Positions 7,606 to 17,808 are shown, numbered from the stretch's first letter. The stretch is DNA of 64,000 nucleotides from Methylobacterium sp. PvR107 (GCF_017833295.1 NZ_JAFIBW010000001.1:4739501-4803500); one strand, 5' to 3'. Translations and numbers: made by a program. Notes: generated by a model from the sequence alone, not told the origin.

Positions 7606-9413
7606 AGCGTCTTGGCAGACCGAAGACCGGCCTCCGCAGCGGCGTCGCTGCCATCGAGGGGGCGTCGGAGCAGGCGGCGATGCACCTGCTCGAGGGCGGC
7701 GCCGTGTCCGCCGTCGCTGCCCGCCTCGCGGCCGAGGCGCGACAGCGCTGTCTGGTCTGCCTCGAGCCCGCTCGTCTTGCTCATAGTCGCCCCGCGCCAG
7801 CGCTCCACGACGGCGCCCACGAAGGCCGCGCCGGCGATCGTCTCGCCGTCCTCAGGCGCACGTCCGCTCATGTCGTTGCGCGGCTGCCGCTCGGGTGGCA
7901 GGGAATGGAAGGTCATCCGCGCCGGCATCGGCACGCCTTCGCCGAAGGCAATGACCTCGCCGGTACCGAGAGATGGGACGAAGGTAAGCAGATTGACCGC
8001 GTCCGAGACGGCCGCCGCCAGGAAGGCCTGGTCGCGGTCGTTGGTCATCCGCATGGCGAACAGCGTGCTGCACTGGGACATGATCGTCGGATCCAGCTCG
8101 GCAGGGCGCTGCGTCACGAGGCCGAGATGGATGCCGTGCTTGCGGCCCTCGCGGGCGATCCGCGACAGCGCGCGACGCGTGGGGGTGAAACCGACCGAGC
8201 GGTCGGCCGAGGCGTAGCGGTGAGCCTCCTCGCACACGAACAGCAGCGGGATCGCGCCCTCGCTCCAGATTCCGAACTCGAAGGCGAGGCGACAGAGGAC
8301 GCAGACGACCGCGTCGACCACCTCCATCGGCAGGCCTGCCAGCTGCATGATCGTCATCGGGCGCCCGTCCGGATCGAGCCGGAACAGATGCGCCAGGATC
8401 TCGCCCATCATGTCGCCGCCGACATTGGCGTTCTCGAACATGAAGGCGTAGCGCGGGTCGTTCCGGATCGCCTCGATCCGGGTCATCAGGCGGTGATAGT
8501 GCATCCGCGAGACGCGGTTCTCCAGACGCCCCATCCGCTCATCGATCAGCGCGATCAGGTCCTGCAGCATGTAGGGGACGGGCGTATCGACCGTGTAGCC
8601 GGCGCCCTTGCCGATGGAGCGCTTGACGATTTGTCGGTCGCTCGCCTCCTTGTATTGGGCGTACTTGCTCTTCGCGAGCGGGATCACTTCCGCGAGGATC
8701 TCAATCTCTTCGTCGACCGGCGAACGGCCGCCGTAGATCACGTCGGCGATCTCTTCCAGGTTGAACAGCCAGAACGGAAGCTTGAGGTTGCGTGGATTGA
8801 TGACGCTGGCGCGGTCACCGAAGCAGGCGGCGTACTCGTTGTGGACGTCCAGCAGGAAGATGCGCACGCTCGGTCGTGCGCGCATCACCTGATCGAGGAT
8901 GACCGCGACGCCGCTCGACTTGCCGACACCGGTCGTGCCCAGCACCGCGAAATGCTTCGTGAGCAGGTCCTCGACCTTGATGCAGGCCGGGATATCCGGA
9001 TCCTGATACAGCGCGCCGACAGCAGCCGTGTCGGAAGCCGTAGCCTGATAGACCACGCGCAGGTCTGCGGGAGGTAGCAGATCGACCGAGTCGCCGATGG
9101 CCGGATAGGCGGCGACACCCCGGCGGAAGCGATGCGCTCCCTCCTCGATCACGATCTCGCCGAGGAGGTCGAGACTGGCATAGGCACCGGGCTGGCGCCC
9201 ATGGTCACTGCCCGATGACAGGGTCGTGATGATGCCGACGAGAACGGCGTTTCCGGCGTGGATCCGGACGAAGTTGCCGACGGTCACGCGCACGTCCGGA
9301 CGGCCATGCTGGCCGGCGAGGGCGAGGTGAACCTTGGATCCGTCGATGGACGTCACCGAACCCGTTCGAGCCATGGGCGCCCCATCCCGGACCATCCTGT
9401 CGGCGCTCAGCAT
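7590..9413 (-). CDS. HerA-like ATPase (helicase HerA / DUF87 family)
   Basis: A 607-residue FtsK-HerA superfamily ATPase. An N-terminal beta-barrel-like region (about 10-110) precedes the RecA-like core, with Walker A GTTGVGKS near residues 159-166, Walker B LLFVCEEAH, and a downstream QRP motif (GLVTQRPAELDP) typical of HerA. These hexameric pumps translocate DNA, and archaeal HerA works with the nuclease NurA; no nurA-like gene is visible here. The ATG at 9413 is chosen because AGGA lies 7 bases upstream; an adjacent GTG at 9416 is an alternative. The downstream GGDEF-EAL gene overlaps its 3' end. Confidence 0.9.
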   Translation of the reverse strand: MLSADRMVRDGAPMARTGSVTSIDGSKVHLALAGQHGRPDVRVTVGNFVRIHAGNAVLVGIITTLSSGSDHGRQPGAYASLDLLGEIVIEEGAHRFRRGVAAYPAIGDSVDLLPPADLRVVYQATASDTAAVGALYQDPDIPACIKVEDLLTKHFAVLGTTGVGKSSGVAVILDQVMRARPSVRIFLLDVHNEYAACFGDRASVINPRNLKLPFWLFNLEEIADVIYGGRSPVDEEIEILAEVIPLAKSKYAQYKEASDRQIVKRSIGKGAGYTVDTPVPYMLQDLIALIDERMGRLENRVSRMHYHRLMTRIEAIRNDPRYAFMFENANVGGDMMGEILAHLFRLDPDGRPMTIMQLAGLPMEVVDAVVCVLCRLAFEFGIWSEGAIPLLFVCEEAHRYASADRSVGFTPTRRALSRIAREGRKHGIHLGLVTQRPAELDPTIMSQCSTLFAMRMTNDRDQAFLAAAVSDAVNLLTFVPSLGTGEVIAFGEGVPMPARMTFHSLPPERQPRNDMSGRAPEDGETIAGAAFVGAVVERWRGATMSKTSGLEADQTALSRLGREAGSDGGHGAALEQVHRRLLRRPLDGSDAAAEAGLRSAKTLWQQG

Positions 9414-9935
9414 CACTCAATCCTCGGCCGCTTCTCGGAAGTCTGCCGAGACTGCACGAGCGATATTAAAGATCCAACAAAGATGTGGTTGAGAAGGCAG
9501 AATGATTAATCGTTACCTACTCTGATCATCGAGTGGTGTGGTTTACAATCCCGCCTGTATCAAGAGTTGCACCGCAGCGTACGCAAACGTTGCGACACGC
9601 GATGGTTCCTCGCCCATACGCTGACGATGCCGCGTCCGGCTTCTCCGATCCTGCGGATTTTGGCGGCGGCCTTGGCCCTCCGGTCGGTGGTCAGGTGCGG
9701 ATCGCGTCCGGACCTGCATCGCACGCGCGCCGCCCGCTTGGTCGGCGATCCAAGGCCACCCAGAAGCCGGGACATCGGTCTCGCCTGCAACCCAGAGCAT
9801 CGTCCCGGGTGCGGGTCCTCGTGACCCGCACCGCGAATCGAAGCGCCGAATGCGTGTTCGCGCTCCCTTCAGGACGGGGCCACGTTTGGTCACCCAGGTG
9901 GCACCTGTCGGGTCGCGATGCAGTGAAGGCTGCCG
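9414..9935. other. Intergenic region without a convincing gene
   Basis: About 520 bp. The part next to the HerA-like gene (about 9420-9545) is noticeably AT-rich and probably holds its promoter. The rest has short open frames on both strands, but their translations are Arg/Pro/Ser-rich shadows without recognisable domains. Confidence 0.5.
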
Positions 9936-10136
9936 CTAGCCGCCGCGCGTCTCATCGAAATGCTCGCGCATCCAGCACTCACCGGAGATGCGCGCGCCGT
10001 TGGATGTCACGAACGCATAGGGCGAGTGCTCAACGACCGCGCCGCTGCGAGCGCGGATGATCCAGCGGTAACACCGGGGATCATCCAGGCAGGGGACGAT
10101 CTCGATGGAGTGGGTGCGGGCAGATTCGATCGGCAT
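9936..10136 (-). CDS. Small hypothetical protein
   Basis: A 66-residue protein with no family recognised. It looks like a compact soluble domain: a beta-rich N-terminal part (IEIVPCLDDPRCYRWIIRA), then SPYAFVTSNGARISGECWMREHF. The alternation of hydrophobic and charged residues is protein-like, unlike the shadows around it. It is divergent from the small genes that start at 10323 and appears to stand alone. Confidence 0.55.
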   Translation of the reverse strand: MPIESARTHSIEIVPCLDDPRCYRWIIRARSGAVVEHSPYAFVTSNGARISGECWMREHFDETRGG

Positions 10137-10322
10137 GCTGGATCAACGTTCAGGAACCGCATTCCGCTCCAATCGCAATGGTCGGACAGTTACTGAGACG
10201 TGGCTCTGCACACATGGGACCTGGTCCGGTATCGCTGCCCGGAACCATCGGGTGTTCCGTCCCGTTCGGGCGGGACGGGAGTGATGGGGTTCGACATCAA
10301 GACCGAGCGACAAGGACGCGGC

Positions 10323-10565
10323 ATGCCAATCAAGGCCATCAACGAGCGGAAGAAGCTGTCGAGCGACTTCAATGAAGCCAACGACGCCTTCATTGATGAG
10401 GTGCTGAATGCGCTCCAATCCGGCCGGATCCCCTTGGATCTCGCGCGTGCCTATCTCGCGCATCCCGTCGCGATGATGCACACCGATGGTGCTCAAGCGG
10501 TAGCCAACTATTTTGAACGGATGCTGTCACAGCGACCGAATATCGATTGGGCGCCGGGCGGCTAA
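10323..10565 (+). CDS. Small hypothetical protein
   Basis: An 80-residue predicted cytosolic, largely helical protein (MPIKAINERKKLSSDF start, then a helix IDEVLNALQSG). The start at 10323 is supported by AAGGA six bases upstream; an in-frame ATG at 10284 has poorer spacing. No family is recognised. It precedes another small gene by 29 bp, and both carry good ribosome binding sites, suggesting a two-gene unit. Confidence 0.6.
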   Translation: MPIKAINERKKLSSDFNEANDAFIDEVLNALQSGRIPLDLARAYLAHPVAMMHTDGAQAVANYFERMLSQRPNIDWAPGG

Positions 10566-10594
10566 ATGGGCACCGACGCGGTGAAGGAGTGCAG

Positions 10595-10810
10595 ATGACG
10601 GCCGAGGAGATCGAGGATTTGAACCGGGCCCGTGCGGCGCTGGCGCGGCAGCGGAACGCCATCGCGCGGCGGCTAAGTGGCCTCGACGTGGCGCCGATCT
10701 CGATGGCCGAGGATCTGACTCGGACGCTCCTCGCCATCGAGGCCGTGGACCGCGCCCTGGTGGATGCCGGACAACCCCACGTCGACATCGGATACGCGCC
10801 TGATCCGTAG
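10595..10810 (+). CDS. Small hypothetical helical protein
   Basis: A 71-residue predicted helical protein beginning MTAEEIEDLNRARAALARQR. The ATG at 10595 follows AAGGAG by five bases, a strong ribosome binding site. The first half is amphipathic and basic, and the rest contains LTRTLLAIEAVDRALVDAG. No domain is recognised. It is probably co-transcribed with the 80-residue gene just upstream. Confidence 0.6.
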   Translation: MTAEEIEDLNRARAALARQRNAIARRLSGLDVAPISMAEDLTRTLLAIEAVDRALVDAGQPHVDIGYAPDP

Positions 10811-10899
10811 CGGTCTCGGCCCGGCGTCGCGCGAGGCTCGACCTTGCGCCACGCTCCCGCGCAGGCGTACAGGCTCAGGTATTCCGAGGAGACTCGACG

Positions 10900-12180
10900 A
10901 TGACCGACCGCCTGCCCGGCTTCAACACGCTGGCGATCCATGCGGGCGCCGCACCCGATGCCGCCACGGGCGCGCGGGCGACGCCGATCTACCAGACCAC
11001 GAGTTTCGTGTTCGACGACGTCGATCACGCCGCCTCGCTGTTCGGGCTCCAAGCTTTCGGCAACATTTACACGCGGATCACCAATCCGACGAACGCCGTG
11101 CTGGAGGAGCGCATCGCGGCGCTCGAAGGCGGGACGGCCGCCCTGGCGGTCGCCTCCGGGCACGCCGCCGAGTTCCTGACCATGCACGCCCTGATGCAGC
11201 CGGGCGACGAGTTCGTCGCTTCGAACAAGCTCTACGGCGGCTCGATCAACCAGTTCAATCACTCGTACAAGAACTTCGGCTGGTCGGTGGCCTGGGCCGA
11301 GAACGACGATCCGGCCTCCTTCGAGGCGGCGATCACCCCGCGCACGAAAGCGATCTTCTGCGAATCGATCGCGAATCCCGGCGGCGTCATCACCGACATT
11401 GCGGCACTGTCGCAGATCGCCAAGAGGCACAACATCCCGCTCGTCGTCGACAACACCATGGCGACGCCGTACCTGATCCGGCCCTTCGAACACGGTGCCG
11501 ATATCGTCGTGCATTCAGCGACGAAGTTCCTCGGCGGCCACGGCAACTCGATCGGCGGCCTGATCGTCGACGGCGGCTCGTTCCAGTGGGCGGGCGATGC
11601 GCGCTACCCGATGATGAGCCAGCCGCGGCCGGAATATTCCGGCATGGTGCTGGCCGAGACCTTCGGCAATTTCGGATTCGCGATCGCCTGCCGGGTCCTG
11701 GGCCTGCGCGATCTCGGACCGGCGCTGTCGCCGTTCAACGCCTTCCTGATCCTGACCGGGATCGAGACGCTTCCGCTGCGCATGCAGCGTCATTCCGACA
11801 ACGCGCTGACGGTGGCGAAGCACCTGTCGACGCATCCGGCGGTTTCGTGGGTCAGCTATCCCGGGCTGGAGAGCGACCGCTACCACCAGCTGGCCCGGCG
11901 CTACACGCCGAACGGGGCAGGGGCGGTCTTCACCTTCGGGCTGAAGGGCGGCTATGAGGCCGGCGTCAGGCTCGTCTCGAATCTGCAGCTGTTCTCGCAT
12001 CTCGCCAATATCGGCGACACCCGCTCGCTGATCATCCACCCGGCCTCAACCACCCACCGCCAGCTGACCGACGCGCAGAAAACCGCCGCGGGAGCCGGGC
12101 CGGACGTGGTCCGGCTGTCGATCGGCCTGGAGGATCCGGCGGACCTGATCGAGGATCTCGACGGCGCTTTGGGCGGCTGA
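10900..12180 (+). CDS. metY: O-acetylhomoserine aminocarboxypropyltransferase (sulfhydrylase)
   Basis: A 426-residue PLP enzyme of the Cys/Met-metabolism family that makes homocysteine from O-acetylhomoserine and sulfide (direct sulfhydrylation) in methionine synthesis. Visible are the phosphate-binding SGHAAEF, YGG and [10 protein letters not shown] segments, and the PLP lysine in [11 protein letters not shown] (Lys209). The length and the insertion [21 protein letters not shown] region are typical of MetY rather than of shorter MetB/MetC/MetZ proteins (about 390 residues). AGGAG lies 8 bases before the ATG. No SAM-II type riboswitch was recognised in the 90-bp leader. It converges on the acyl-CoA dehydrogenase gene. 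Confidence 0.93.
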   Translation: MTDRLPGFNTLAIHAGAAPDAATGARATPIYQTTSFVFDDVDHAASLFGLQAFGNIYTRITNPTNAVLEERIAALEGGTAALAVASGHAAEFLTMHALMQPGDEFVASNKLYGGSINQFNHSYKNFGWSVAWAENDDPASFEAAITPRTKAIFCESIANPGGVITDIAALSQIAKRHNIPLVVDNTMATPYLIRPFEHGADIVVHSATKFLGGHGNSIGGLIVDGGSFQWAGDARYPMMSQPRPEYSGMVLAETFGNFGFAIACRVLGLRDLGPALSPFNAFLILTGIETLPLRMQRHSDNALTVAKHLSTHPAVSWVSYPGLESDRYHQLARRYTPNGAGAVFTFGLKGGYEAGVRLVSNLQLFSHLANIGDTRSLIIHPASTTHRQLTDAQKTAAGAGPDVVRLSIGLEDPADLIEDLDGALGG

Positions 12181-12283
12181 TCCGGAGCGTCTTCACGCGC
12201 GCAGCGAAGCGACCCGAGGCACCGCGAGGGTAGAAACCGTGGCGCTGACGAGATTGCTTCGCGGCCGATCGCAAAGGCGGCGG

Positions 12284-12299
12284 CCGGTCTCAAGACCGG
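12284..12299. terminator. Hairpin between metY and the acyl-CoA dehydrogenase gene
   Basis: Perfect inverted repeat CCGGTC-TCAA-GACCGG inside a larger imperfect GCGGCCGG/CCGGCCGC pair. It lies between convergent genes and could serve both, but there is no T tract. Confidence 0.35.
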
Positions 12300-12344
12300 A
12301 ACGAGAGCCGGCCGCGGTACGGAATGGTGCGGTCGGCGAGACGC

Positions 12345-14132
12345 TCAGAATGCGTCCGCCTCCAGCGCCATGGTGCTCTCGGCTCCGGTCTTGATCCGCG
12401 TCAGGCGCAGGCTGGTCTCCGGCAGCATCCGCTCCATGAAGAACCGGCCGCCGGCAAGCTTGGATTCCCAGCGCGGGGCCGGCGCCTCGGCCTGCTTGGC
12501 CAGCGCCGCCTTGGCAATCCGCGCCCACATGTAACCCAGGGCCACAAGGCCGAAGAGGTGCATGAAGTCGGCGGCGCCCGCTCCGGCATTGTCGGGCTTC
12601 GCAAACGCGTTCTGCATCAGCCACATCACGGCGCCCTGCAGGTCATTCACGCCCGCCTGGAGTGGCTTGACGAACGGCGCCATGGCCGGGTCCTCGCCGT
12701 GATCTTTCAGGAAGGTCTGGACCTCGCCCAGGAAGGCCATCATCGCCCGGCCGCCGTCCTTCGGCAGCTTGCGGCCGATCAGATCCATGGCCTGGATGCC
12801 GTTGGCGCCTTCGTAGATCATGGCGATGCGGGCATCGCGCACGAACTGCGACATGCCCCATTCCTCGATATAGCCGTGGCCGCCGAGGAGCTGCTGCGCC
12901 TCCACCGCGTTGGCGAACCCCCGGTCGGTGAGTACACCCTTCACCACCGGCGTGAGCAGGCCGAGATGATCGTCGGCCGCCTGCCGCTCCTTGGCATCCT
13001 CGGAGCGGTGCAGGATGTCGGCCTGGAGCGCGGTCCAGAGCATCAGGGCGCGCGCTGCCTCGTTGAAGGCGCGGATCTGCATCAGCGTGCGGCGCACGTC
13101 CGGGTGGACGATGATCGGGTCGGCGGCCTTCTCGGGGGCCTTGGCGCCGGTCAAAGCCCGGCCCTGGAGGCGGTCTTTCGCGTAGGCAGCGGCGTTCTGG
13201 TAGGCGACCTCGGATTGCCCAAGCCCCTGGACACCCACGGCAAGCCGCGCCTCGTTCATCATCACGAACATGGCGTTGAGGCCGCGATTCTCCTGGCCGA
13301 CCAGCCAGCCGGTCGCCCCGTCGTAGTTCATGACGCAGGTGGCATTCCCGTGGATGCCCATCTTGTGCTCCAGGGAGCCGCAGGACACGCCGTTGCGCGC
13401 GCCGAGCGAACCGTCCGCATTCACCAAGAACTTGGGCACGACGAAGAGCGAGATTCCCTTTGTCCCGGCGGGCGCTCCTTCGATCCGGGCGATGACCAAG
13501 TGCACGATGTTCTCGGCCAGGTCGTGCTCCCCGGCCGAGATGAAGATCTTGGTGCCGGTGAGGCTGTAGGAGCCGTCGCCGTTCGGCACCGCCTTGGTCT
13601 TCAGCAGACCGAGATCCGTACCGCAATGCGGCTCGGTGAGGTTCATGGTGCCGGTCCAGGCACCCTCGACCATCTTGGGCAGGTAGAGCGCCTTCTGCGC
13701 CTCCGTGCCGTGCACAAGCAGCGCGGCCATCGCCCCCTGGGTCAGGCCGGGATACATCCCGAAGGCGAGATTGGCTCCGGAGGCGAACTCCTGGATCGCG
13801 GTGTTGAGCGTGTGCGGCAATCCCTGACCGCCATAGGCCTCGGGAACCGAGAGGCCCATCCAGCCGCCCTGCGCGTAGGTATCGTAGGCCGCCTTGAAGC
13901 CGGTCGGCGTCCGGACGGTGCCGTCGGCCTCCCGGCGGCAGCCCTCGACATCGCCCGTCCGGTTCAGCGGCGCCAGCACCTCCTCCGCCAGCTTGGCACC
14001 CTCGCGCAGGACCGCCTCGACGACGTCCGGTGAGGCGTCGGCGAACCCGGCCAGGTTGTCGCGCGCATGGAAACCCAGGACGTCCGTAAGCAGGAAGAGC
14101 GTGTCTTCGACCGGTGCGCGATACTGCGGCAT
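12345..14132 (-). CDS. Acyl-CoA dehydrogenase
   Basis: A 595-residue flavoprotein of the long acyl-CoA dehydrogenase subfamily that includes a C-terminal extension after the usual about 380-residue core. The FAD/substrate segments [20 protein letters not shown] and [10 protein letters not shown], and the C-terminal [16 protein letters not shown] followed by [17 protein letters not shown], are intact. It catalyses the first, FAD-linked step of beta-oxidation and passes electrons to ETF; the chain-length preference cannot be read. The ATG at 14132 (MPQYRAP) is chosen because the family begins at this MPxYxAP sequence and a GGGGG tract lies just upstream. It may work with the thiolase and FadB encoded at 26.9-31.9 kb. 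Confidence 0.93.
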   Translation of the reverse strand: MPQYRAPVEDTLFLLTDVLGFHARDNLAGFADASPDVVEAVLREGAKLAEEVLAPLNRTGDVEGCRREADGTVRTPTGFKAAYDTYAQGGWMGLSVPEAYGGQGLPHTLNTAIQEFASGANLAFGMYPGLTQGAMAALLVHGTEAQKALYLPKMVEGAWTGTMNLTEPHCGTDLGLLKTKAVPNGDGSYSLTGTKIFISAGEHDLAENIVHLVIARIEGAPAGTKGISLFVVPKFLVNADGSLGARNGVSCGSLEHKMGIHGNATCVMNYDGATGWLVGQENRGLNAMFVMMNEARLAVGVQGLGQSEVAYQNAAAYAKDRLQGRALTGAKAPEKAADPIIVHPDVRRTLMQIRAFNEAARALMLWTALQADILHRSEDAKERQAADDHLGLLTPVVKGVLTDRGFANAVEAQQLLGGHGYIEEWGMSQFVRDARIAMIYEGANGIQAMDLIGRKLPKDGGRAMMAFLGEVQTFLKDHGEDPAMAPFVKPLQAGVNDLQGAVMWLMQNAFAKPDNAGAGAADFMHLFGLVALGYMWARIAKAALAKQAEAPAPRWESKLAGGRFFMERMLPETSLRLTRIKTGAESTMALEADAF

Positions 14133-14434
14133 CTCTGGATTCCCCCGGTTGTGCGTGGATCTGTTGTCGCGATCCGCCGCGTTGGCCGCATGTAAACGGT
14201 CGTCCGCCTGGCGAGCAACGGGAAAGCCTTGCCGCACGGTGACGGCTCGCCTCCGCCATCATCCGCGCTCAAGCCTGGTGATTACCGGACCGTCCAACCC
14301 TTAACCTCGTGTTTACCAAGAAAGTTAATCGTCACGTTCGAACGATCCGATGTGCGCGTTCCACGGATACCCAGCCAGGCTTCCTCCTTCGCGCACAGGA
14401 TCGGTTGCCGAACGCTGCCGACGACAGGCCACCG
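14133..14434. other. Divergent intergenic region
   Basis: About 300 bp separate the start of the acyl-CoA dehydrogenase gene (minus) from the PodJ-like gene (plus). It should hold both promoters. A CtrA-like motif is listed separately; no small gene is convincing. Confidence 0.5.
14301..14315. promoter_or_regulatory. Possible CtrA-type site
   Basis: TTAA-N7-TTTA (TTAACCTCGTGTTTA) is one mismatch from the alphaproteobacterial CtrA consensus TTAA-N7-TTAA. It lies 120-134 bp before the start of the PodJ-like gene. Evidence is motif similarity only. Confidence 0.3.
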
Positions 14435-17400
14435 ATGACCCGCAACGCGATGCCGCAGCTCGACAGTTTCGATCCCGAGGTGCTGGACGCAGCCCGGGAC
14501 GTCGCGGCGCGGGCGGGCGTTCCGCTGGAGACCTGGATCGCCTCGGTCATGCCGCAGGGGCAGGCGGCTCCGGGAGGCAATCGGCGTCACCGGCGCCGTC
14601 ATCGCGCCGAGCAACTCGCGCACACCACCAGCCGGCCCGAGACTGCGACTCCACCCGCCGAGGAACGCCGCACGGCCAGGGCCGAGCCAGCCGAAGGCTA
14701 CGGCGACGGCATCGACGCCCTGATGGACCGCCTGGACGGCCTCAACCGGGTGCTCGACGAGGAACGGCGCAGCGCCCAGGAGGCCGAGTCGCGTCGGCTT
14801 GCCGAGATCGAGGCGCGCATCGAGCGGGCCCTGAAGGCTGCACCCGTCCAGGAGGTCACCGACCGGCTCGGCGATATCGAGCGCCGGATGTCGCAGCTCG
14901 GCGAGCAGGTCGCCGCCACCCGCCAGCCGGGTCGCCGCGCACGTCCCGCTGCCGCCGACCTCCGCAACGCGATCCAGGATATCCGCCAGCGGCAGCGAGA
15001 GCTGTCGGACGAGGTCGTAACCGCGCCCGCGATCGAGGCCGCCTCGGATGGCGGCGTCGTCGCCAGCATGCGCCTGGACCTCGCCCGCCGGCTCGAAGCC
15101 CGAATCGAGGAGGTTGCCGCTCCCTCTGCGGCCCTGTCCGAGCTGCAGGACGAAACGGCGCGTCTGCGTGAGGCGATCAACCAGCTGGCCACGAGCCGTG
15201 ATATCGGTGCGCTGGAGCAGGCAGTCGTCTCGCTGGCGAGCGGCATCGAGCGCGCCCAGGCCGGGACCGATCTCACTGCCATCGCCGTCCCGATCGAGCA
15301 GGTCCGGGCTCAGGTCGAACGCCTGGCCGAAGAGGTGGCCGAGAACGTTCACAGCCGCGTCGCCGAGGATGTGCGCCGCCTTGCCGAGCGCCTCGACACG
15401 ATCGCCGCCACCGGCGCCGCGGATCCCGACGGGCCGACCCTCGCCGGACTGTTCGCCGAACTCGAGGAGATCCGCCGCCTGATCGGGACCCTTGCCGGTC
15501 CTGAGCGGATACAAAGTCTCGCGAACAGCCTGCAGGCCGTGAGCGCGCAGATCGCGCAGCTGCAGCGGGTTGGGGCCGGCCAGGACCTGCGTCCGCTGCT
15601 CGAGGAGATCCGCAGCGACGTGAAGATCGCCGCACCGGCGGCCCTGACCGAGCAGATCCAGGCGCTCGCCGGCAAGGTCGACCTCCTCTGTGCGCGGGAC
15701 GACTGGTCCGAGCATGCCGGGGACGGCACGGCCGCCCGGTCCGGCGAGATGGCGTCCATCCACGCCATGCTGCGCAGCCTCGCCGAGAAGGTCGATCAGG
15801 TCGGCATCCGCTCGGAGCACGAAGGGCTCGATGCGCTCGAGAAGCAGGTGGTCTCCTTGGCCGGCCGGCTCGACGCACCGCGCGTCTCCGATCCGGCGCT
15901 CGCCAGCCTCGAGCATACGATGGGCGAGCTGCTGCGGCAGGTGACGGCCCTGCGCGAAGACGCGCCGAGCGAGGCTGCGGTGGAACGCGCCGCGCGAAGC
16001 GCCGTGGCCCAGACCCTCAAGGGCTCGGCGATGGGGATCGACAGCGGCGAGATCGGCTTGCTGCGGGCCAGCCTGGCGGACATGCAGGCGCGGCAGGTCA
16101 CCTCGGATCAGCGCCTCGGCGCCACGCTGAACGGCGTGCAATCCGCGCTCGAGCGGCTGATCGACCGCCTCGGCCCGGTGGATGCGAGCGGCGTGCGGGC
16201 GCCATCTCTCGACGAGCGCCTGAAATCCTCGACCAGCCCGGAGGCGGCCCTGGCTCCCCTGGAGGCAAGGGCCTCTGTCCGGCAGGACGGCGCCGAGACC
16301 CTGCGGATCTCCGACGACCTCCTTGAGCCCGGCAGCGGGCGGCCCAACCGCGCGTCGCGTGCGGGCCGGGAGGCCGGTCCCCGCCGCTCCGTGACGGAGC
16401 GCGCCGCCGACCCGATCCGGGCCGGCGCGACCGAGACGGCTGCCTCCGAGACCGACATCAAGACCAGCTTCATCGCGGCGGCTCGCCGCGCCGCGCAAGC
16501 CGCTCAGGCGGAACTCGCTGCGGAAGCCCCGGCCGAACGCCGCGGGACGCGCGCCCAGGAGATCGTGCTCCCAGCCGAAGGAGCGGAAGACGGCCGCTTC
16601 GCGCGCCTGCGCGCCGAGATCGACCGCCGCCGCCGGCCGCTGCTGCTGGGCCTCGCCGCCATCGTGCTGGCCCTGGGCGCGCTTCAGGCGATCACCATGC
16701 GCGGCACGGACGAGCCGCGTCCGGCCGTCGCGAGCCAAGCTGCCTCGGTCCGTGAGGAGCCGGCCAAGGCGGCTGTGCCGGATGCCGGGCGCGACGAGAC
16801 CAAGGAAGCGCCGAAGGACACCACCGCCGCGAAGGCGCCGATCAACGACCCGACGACCACCCAGGCCCTGCCGACCCCGCCTTCGGCCGAGGCGCGCCCG
16901 CCGGCTCCCAAGGCAGCGGTGCCGCAGATCTCCGGGATGAACAGCCTGCAGGCCGATCTCGGCAACCTGCCGCCGGCTCTCGCGAAGTTGAAGGGAGCCG
17001 CACTCGACGGCGACGGCGCGGCGATCTTCGATCTCGCCAGCCGAGAGGCCGACGGTCGCGGCATGCCCCGTGATCTCGCCGTTGCGGCCAAGCTCTACGA
17101 GAAGCTGGCCACGGCCGGCTACGCGCCGGCCCAGTACAAGCTCGGCGGTCAGTACGAGAAGGGATCCGGACTCGTCCGGGATCTCGACAAGGCAAAGCTG
17201 TGGTACGGCCGCGCCGCCGAGCAGGGACATGCCCGCTCGATGCACAATCTCGCGGTGCTCTACGCCGAAAATCCCGCCGCCAACGGCAAGCCGGATTTCG
17301 CCTCCGCCGCTTCGTGGTTCCGCCAGGGCGCCGAATTCGGCGTCCGGGACAGCCAGTACAATCTCGGCGTGCTGTACGCGCGGGGCCTCGGTCTGACGCA

Positions 17401-17671
17401 GGATCTGGCGCAGTCGTACGCGTGGTTCGCGGCGGCCGCGGCTCAAGGTGACGAGGACGCCGCCAAGAAGCGGGACGATGTCGCCAACAAGCTGAGTCCG
17501 GCCGACCTCGCGAAGGCGAAAAGCCTCGCGGCGGGCTTCAAGCCGCGAAAGATCGACGCGGCCGTCAACGAGCCGCCGGCCCCGAAGGCCGGCGCAGGCG
17601 CGCCGATGTCGCTCCTCGGCGCACCAGCGCCGAACACGGTGGCATTCTCCGCGCCGGCACGGCGGACCTAG
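14435..17671 (+). CDS. PodJ-like coiled-coil, single-pass, Sel1-repeat protein
   Basis: A 1078-residue polar-organiser-like protein. The N-terminus (FDPEVLDAARDVAARAGVPLETWI) resembles the short helical motif that starts PodJ-type proteins. Residues about 85-600 are long, charged, coiled-coil-prone helices rich in Glu/Arg/Leu. One membrane segment (PLLLGLAAIVLALGALQAI, about 732-752) is followed by a Pro/Ala linker and three to four Sel1 repeats (about 838-1020, e.g. AAKLYEKLATAGYAPAQYKLG). The cytoplasmic coiled coil and periplasmic Sel1 layout matches Caulobacter PodJ, which recruits polar proteins. Start 14435 fits that N-terminus, though a ribosome binding site is weak. Confidence 0.8.
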   Translation: MTRNAMPQLDSFDPEVLDAARDVAARAGVPLETWIASVMPQGQAAPGGNRRHRRRHRAEQLAHTTSRPETATPPAEERRTARAEPAEGYGDGIDALMDRLDGLNRVLDEERRSAQEAESRRLAEIEARIERALKAAPVQEVTDRLGDIERRMSQLGEQVAATRQPGRRARPAAADLRNAIQDIRQRQRELSDEVVTAPAIEAASDGGVVASMRLDLARRLEARIEEVAAPSAALSELQDETARLREAINQLATSRDIGALEQAVVSLASGIERAQAGTDLTAIAVPIEQVRAQVERLAEEVAENVHSRVAEDVRRLAERLDTIAATGAADPDGPTLAGLFAELEEIRRLIGTLAGPERIQSLANSLQAVSAQIAQLQRVGAGQDLRPLLEEIRSDVKIAAPAALTEQIQALAGKVDLLCARDDWSEHAGDGTAARSGEMASIHAMLRSLAEKVDQVGIRSEHEGLDALEKQVVSLAGRLDAPRVSDPALASLEHTMGELLRQVTALREDAPSEAAVERAARSAVAQTLKGSAMGIDSGEIGLLRASLADMQARQVTSDQRLGATLNGVQSALERLIDRLGPVDASGVRAPSLDERLKSSTSPEAALAPLEARASVRQDGAETLRISDDLLEPGSGRPNRASRAGREAGPRRSVTERAADPIRAGATETAASETDIKTSFIAAARRAAQAAQAELAAEAPAERRGTRAQEIVLPAEGAEDGRFARLRAEIDRRRRPLLLGLAAIVLALGALQAITMRGTDEPRPAVASQAASVREEPAKAAVPDAGRDETKEAPKDTTAAKAPINDPTTTQALPTPPSAEARPPAPKAAVPQISGMNSLQADLGNLPPALAKLKGAALDGDGAAIFDLASREADGRGMPRDLAVAAKLYEKLATAGYAPAQYKLGGQYEKGSGLVRDLDKAKLWYGRAAEQGHARSMHNLAVLYAENPAANGKPDFASAASWFRQGAEFGVRDSQYNLGVLYARGLGLTQDLAQSYAWFAAAAAQGDEDAAKKRDDVANKLSPADLAKAKSLAAGFKPRKIDAAVNEPPAPKAGAGAPMSLLGAPAPNTVAFSAPARRT

Positions 17672-17808
17672 CGGCGAGCCGCCGCTCCAACAGGCCCTGG
17701 ATCCGAGCTTGACCGCCGTGCCGCGATGCGGGAACGCTCCGGCCGGGCGGCGTCGGACCGGTTGCGGATCGTGCGGGTGACCCGCCCTGGCCGCTGCTCG
17801 GAGGATGG

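Noticed and set aside
9543..9893. 116-codon minus-strand frame in the gap upstream of the HerA-like gene
   Set aside because: Arg/Ser/Pro-rich translation, no ribosome binding site and competing frames on both strands; looks like high-GC background.
10811..10899. Possible SAM-II riboswitch before metY
   Set aside because: The leader is only about 90 bp and I could not fit the conserved pseudoknot sequences.
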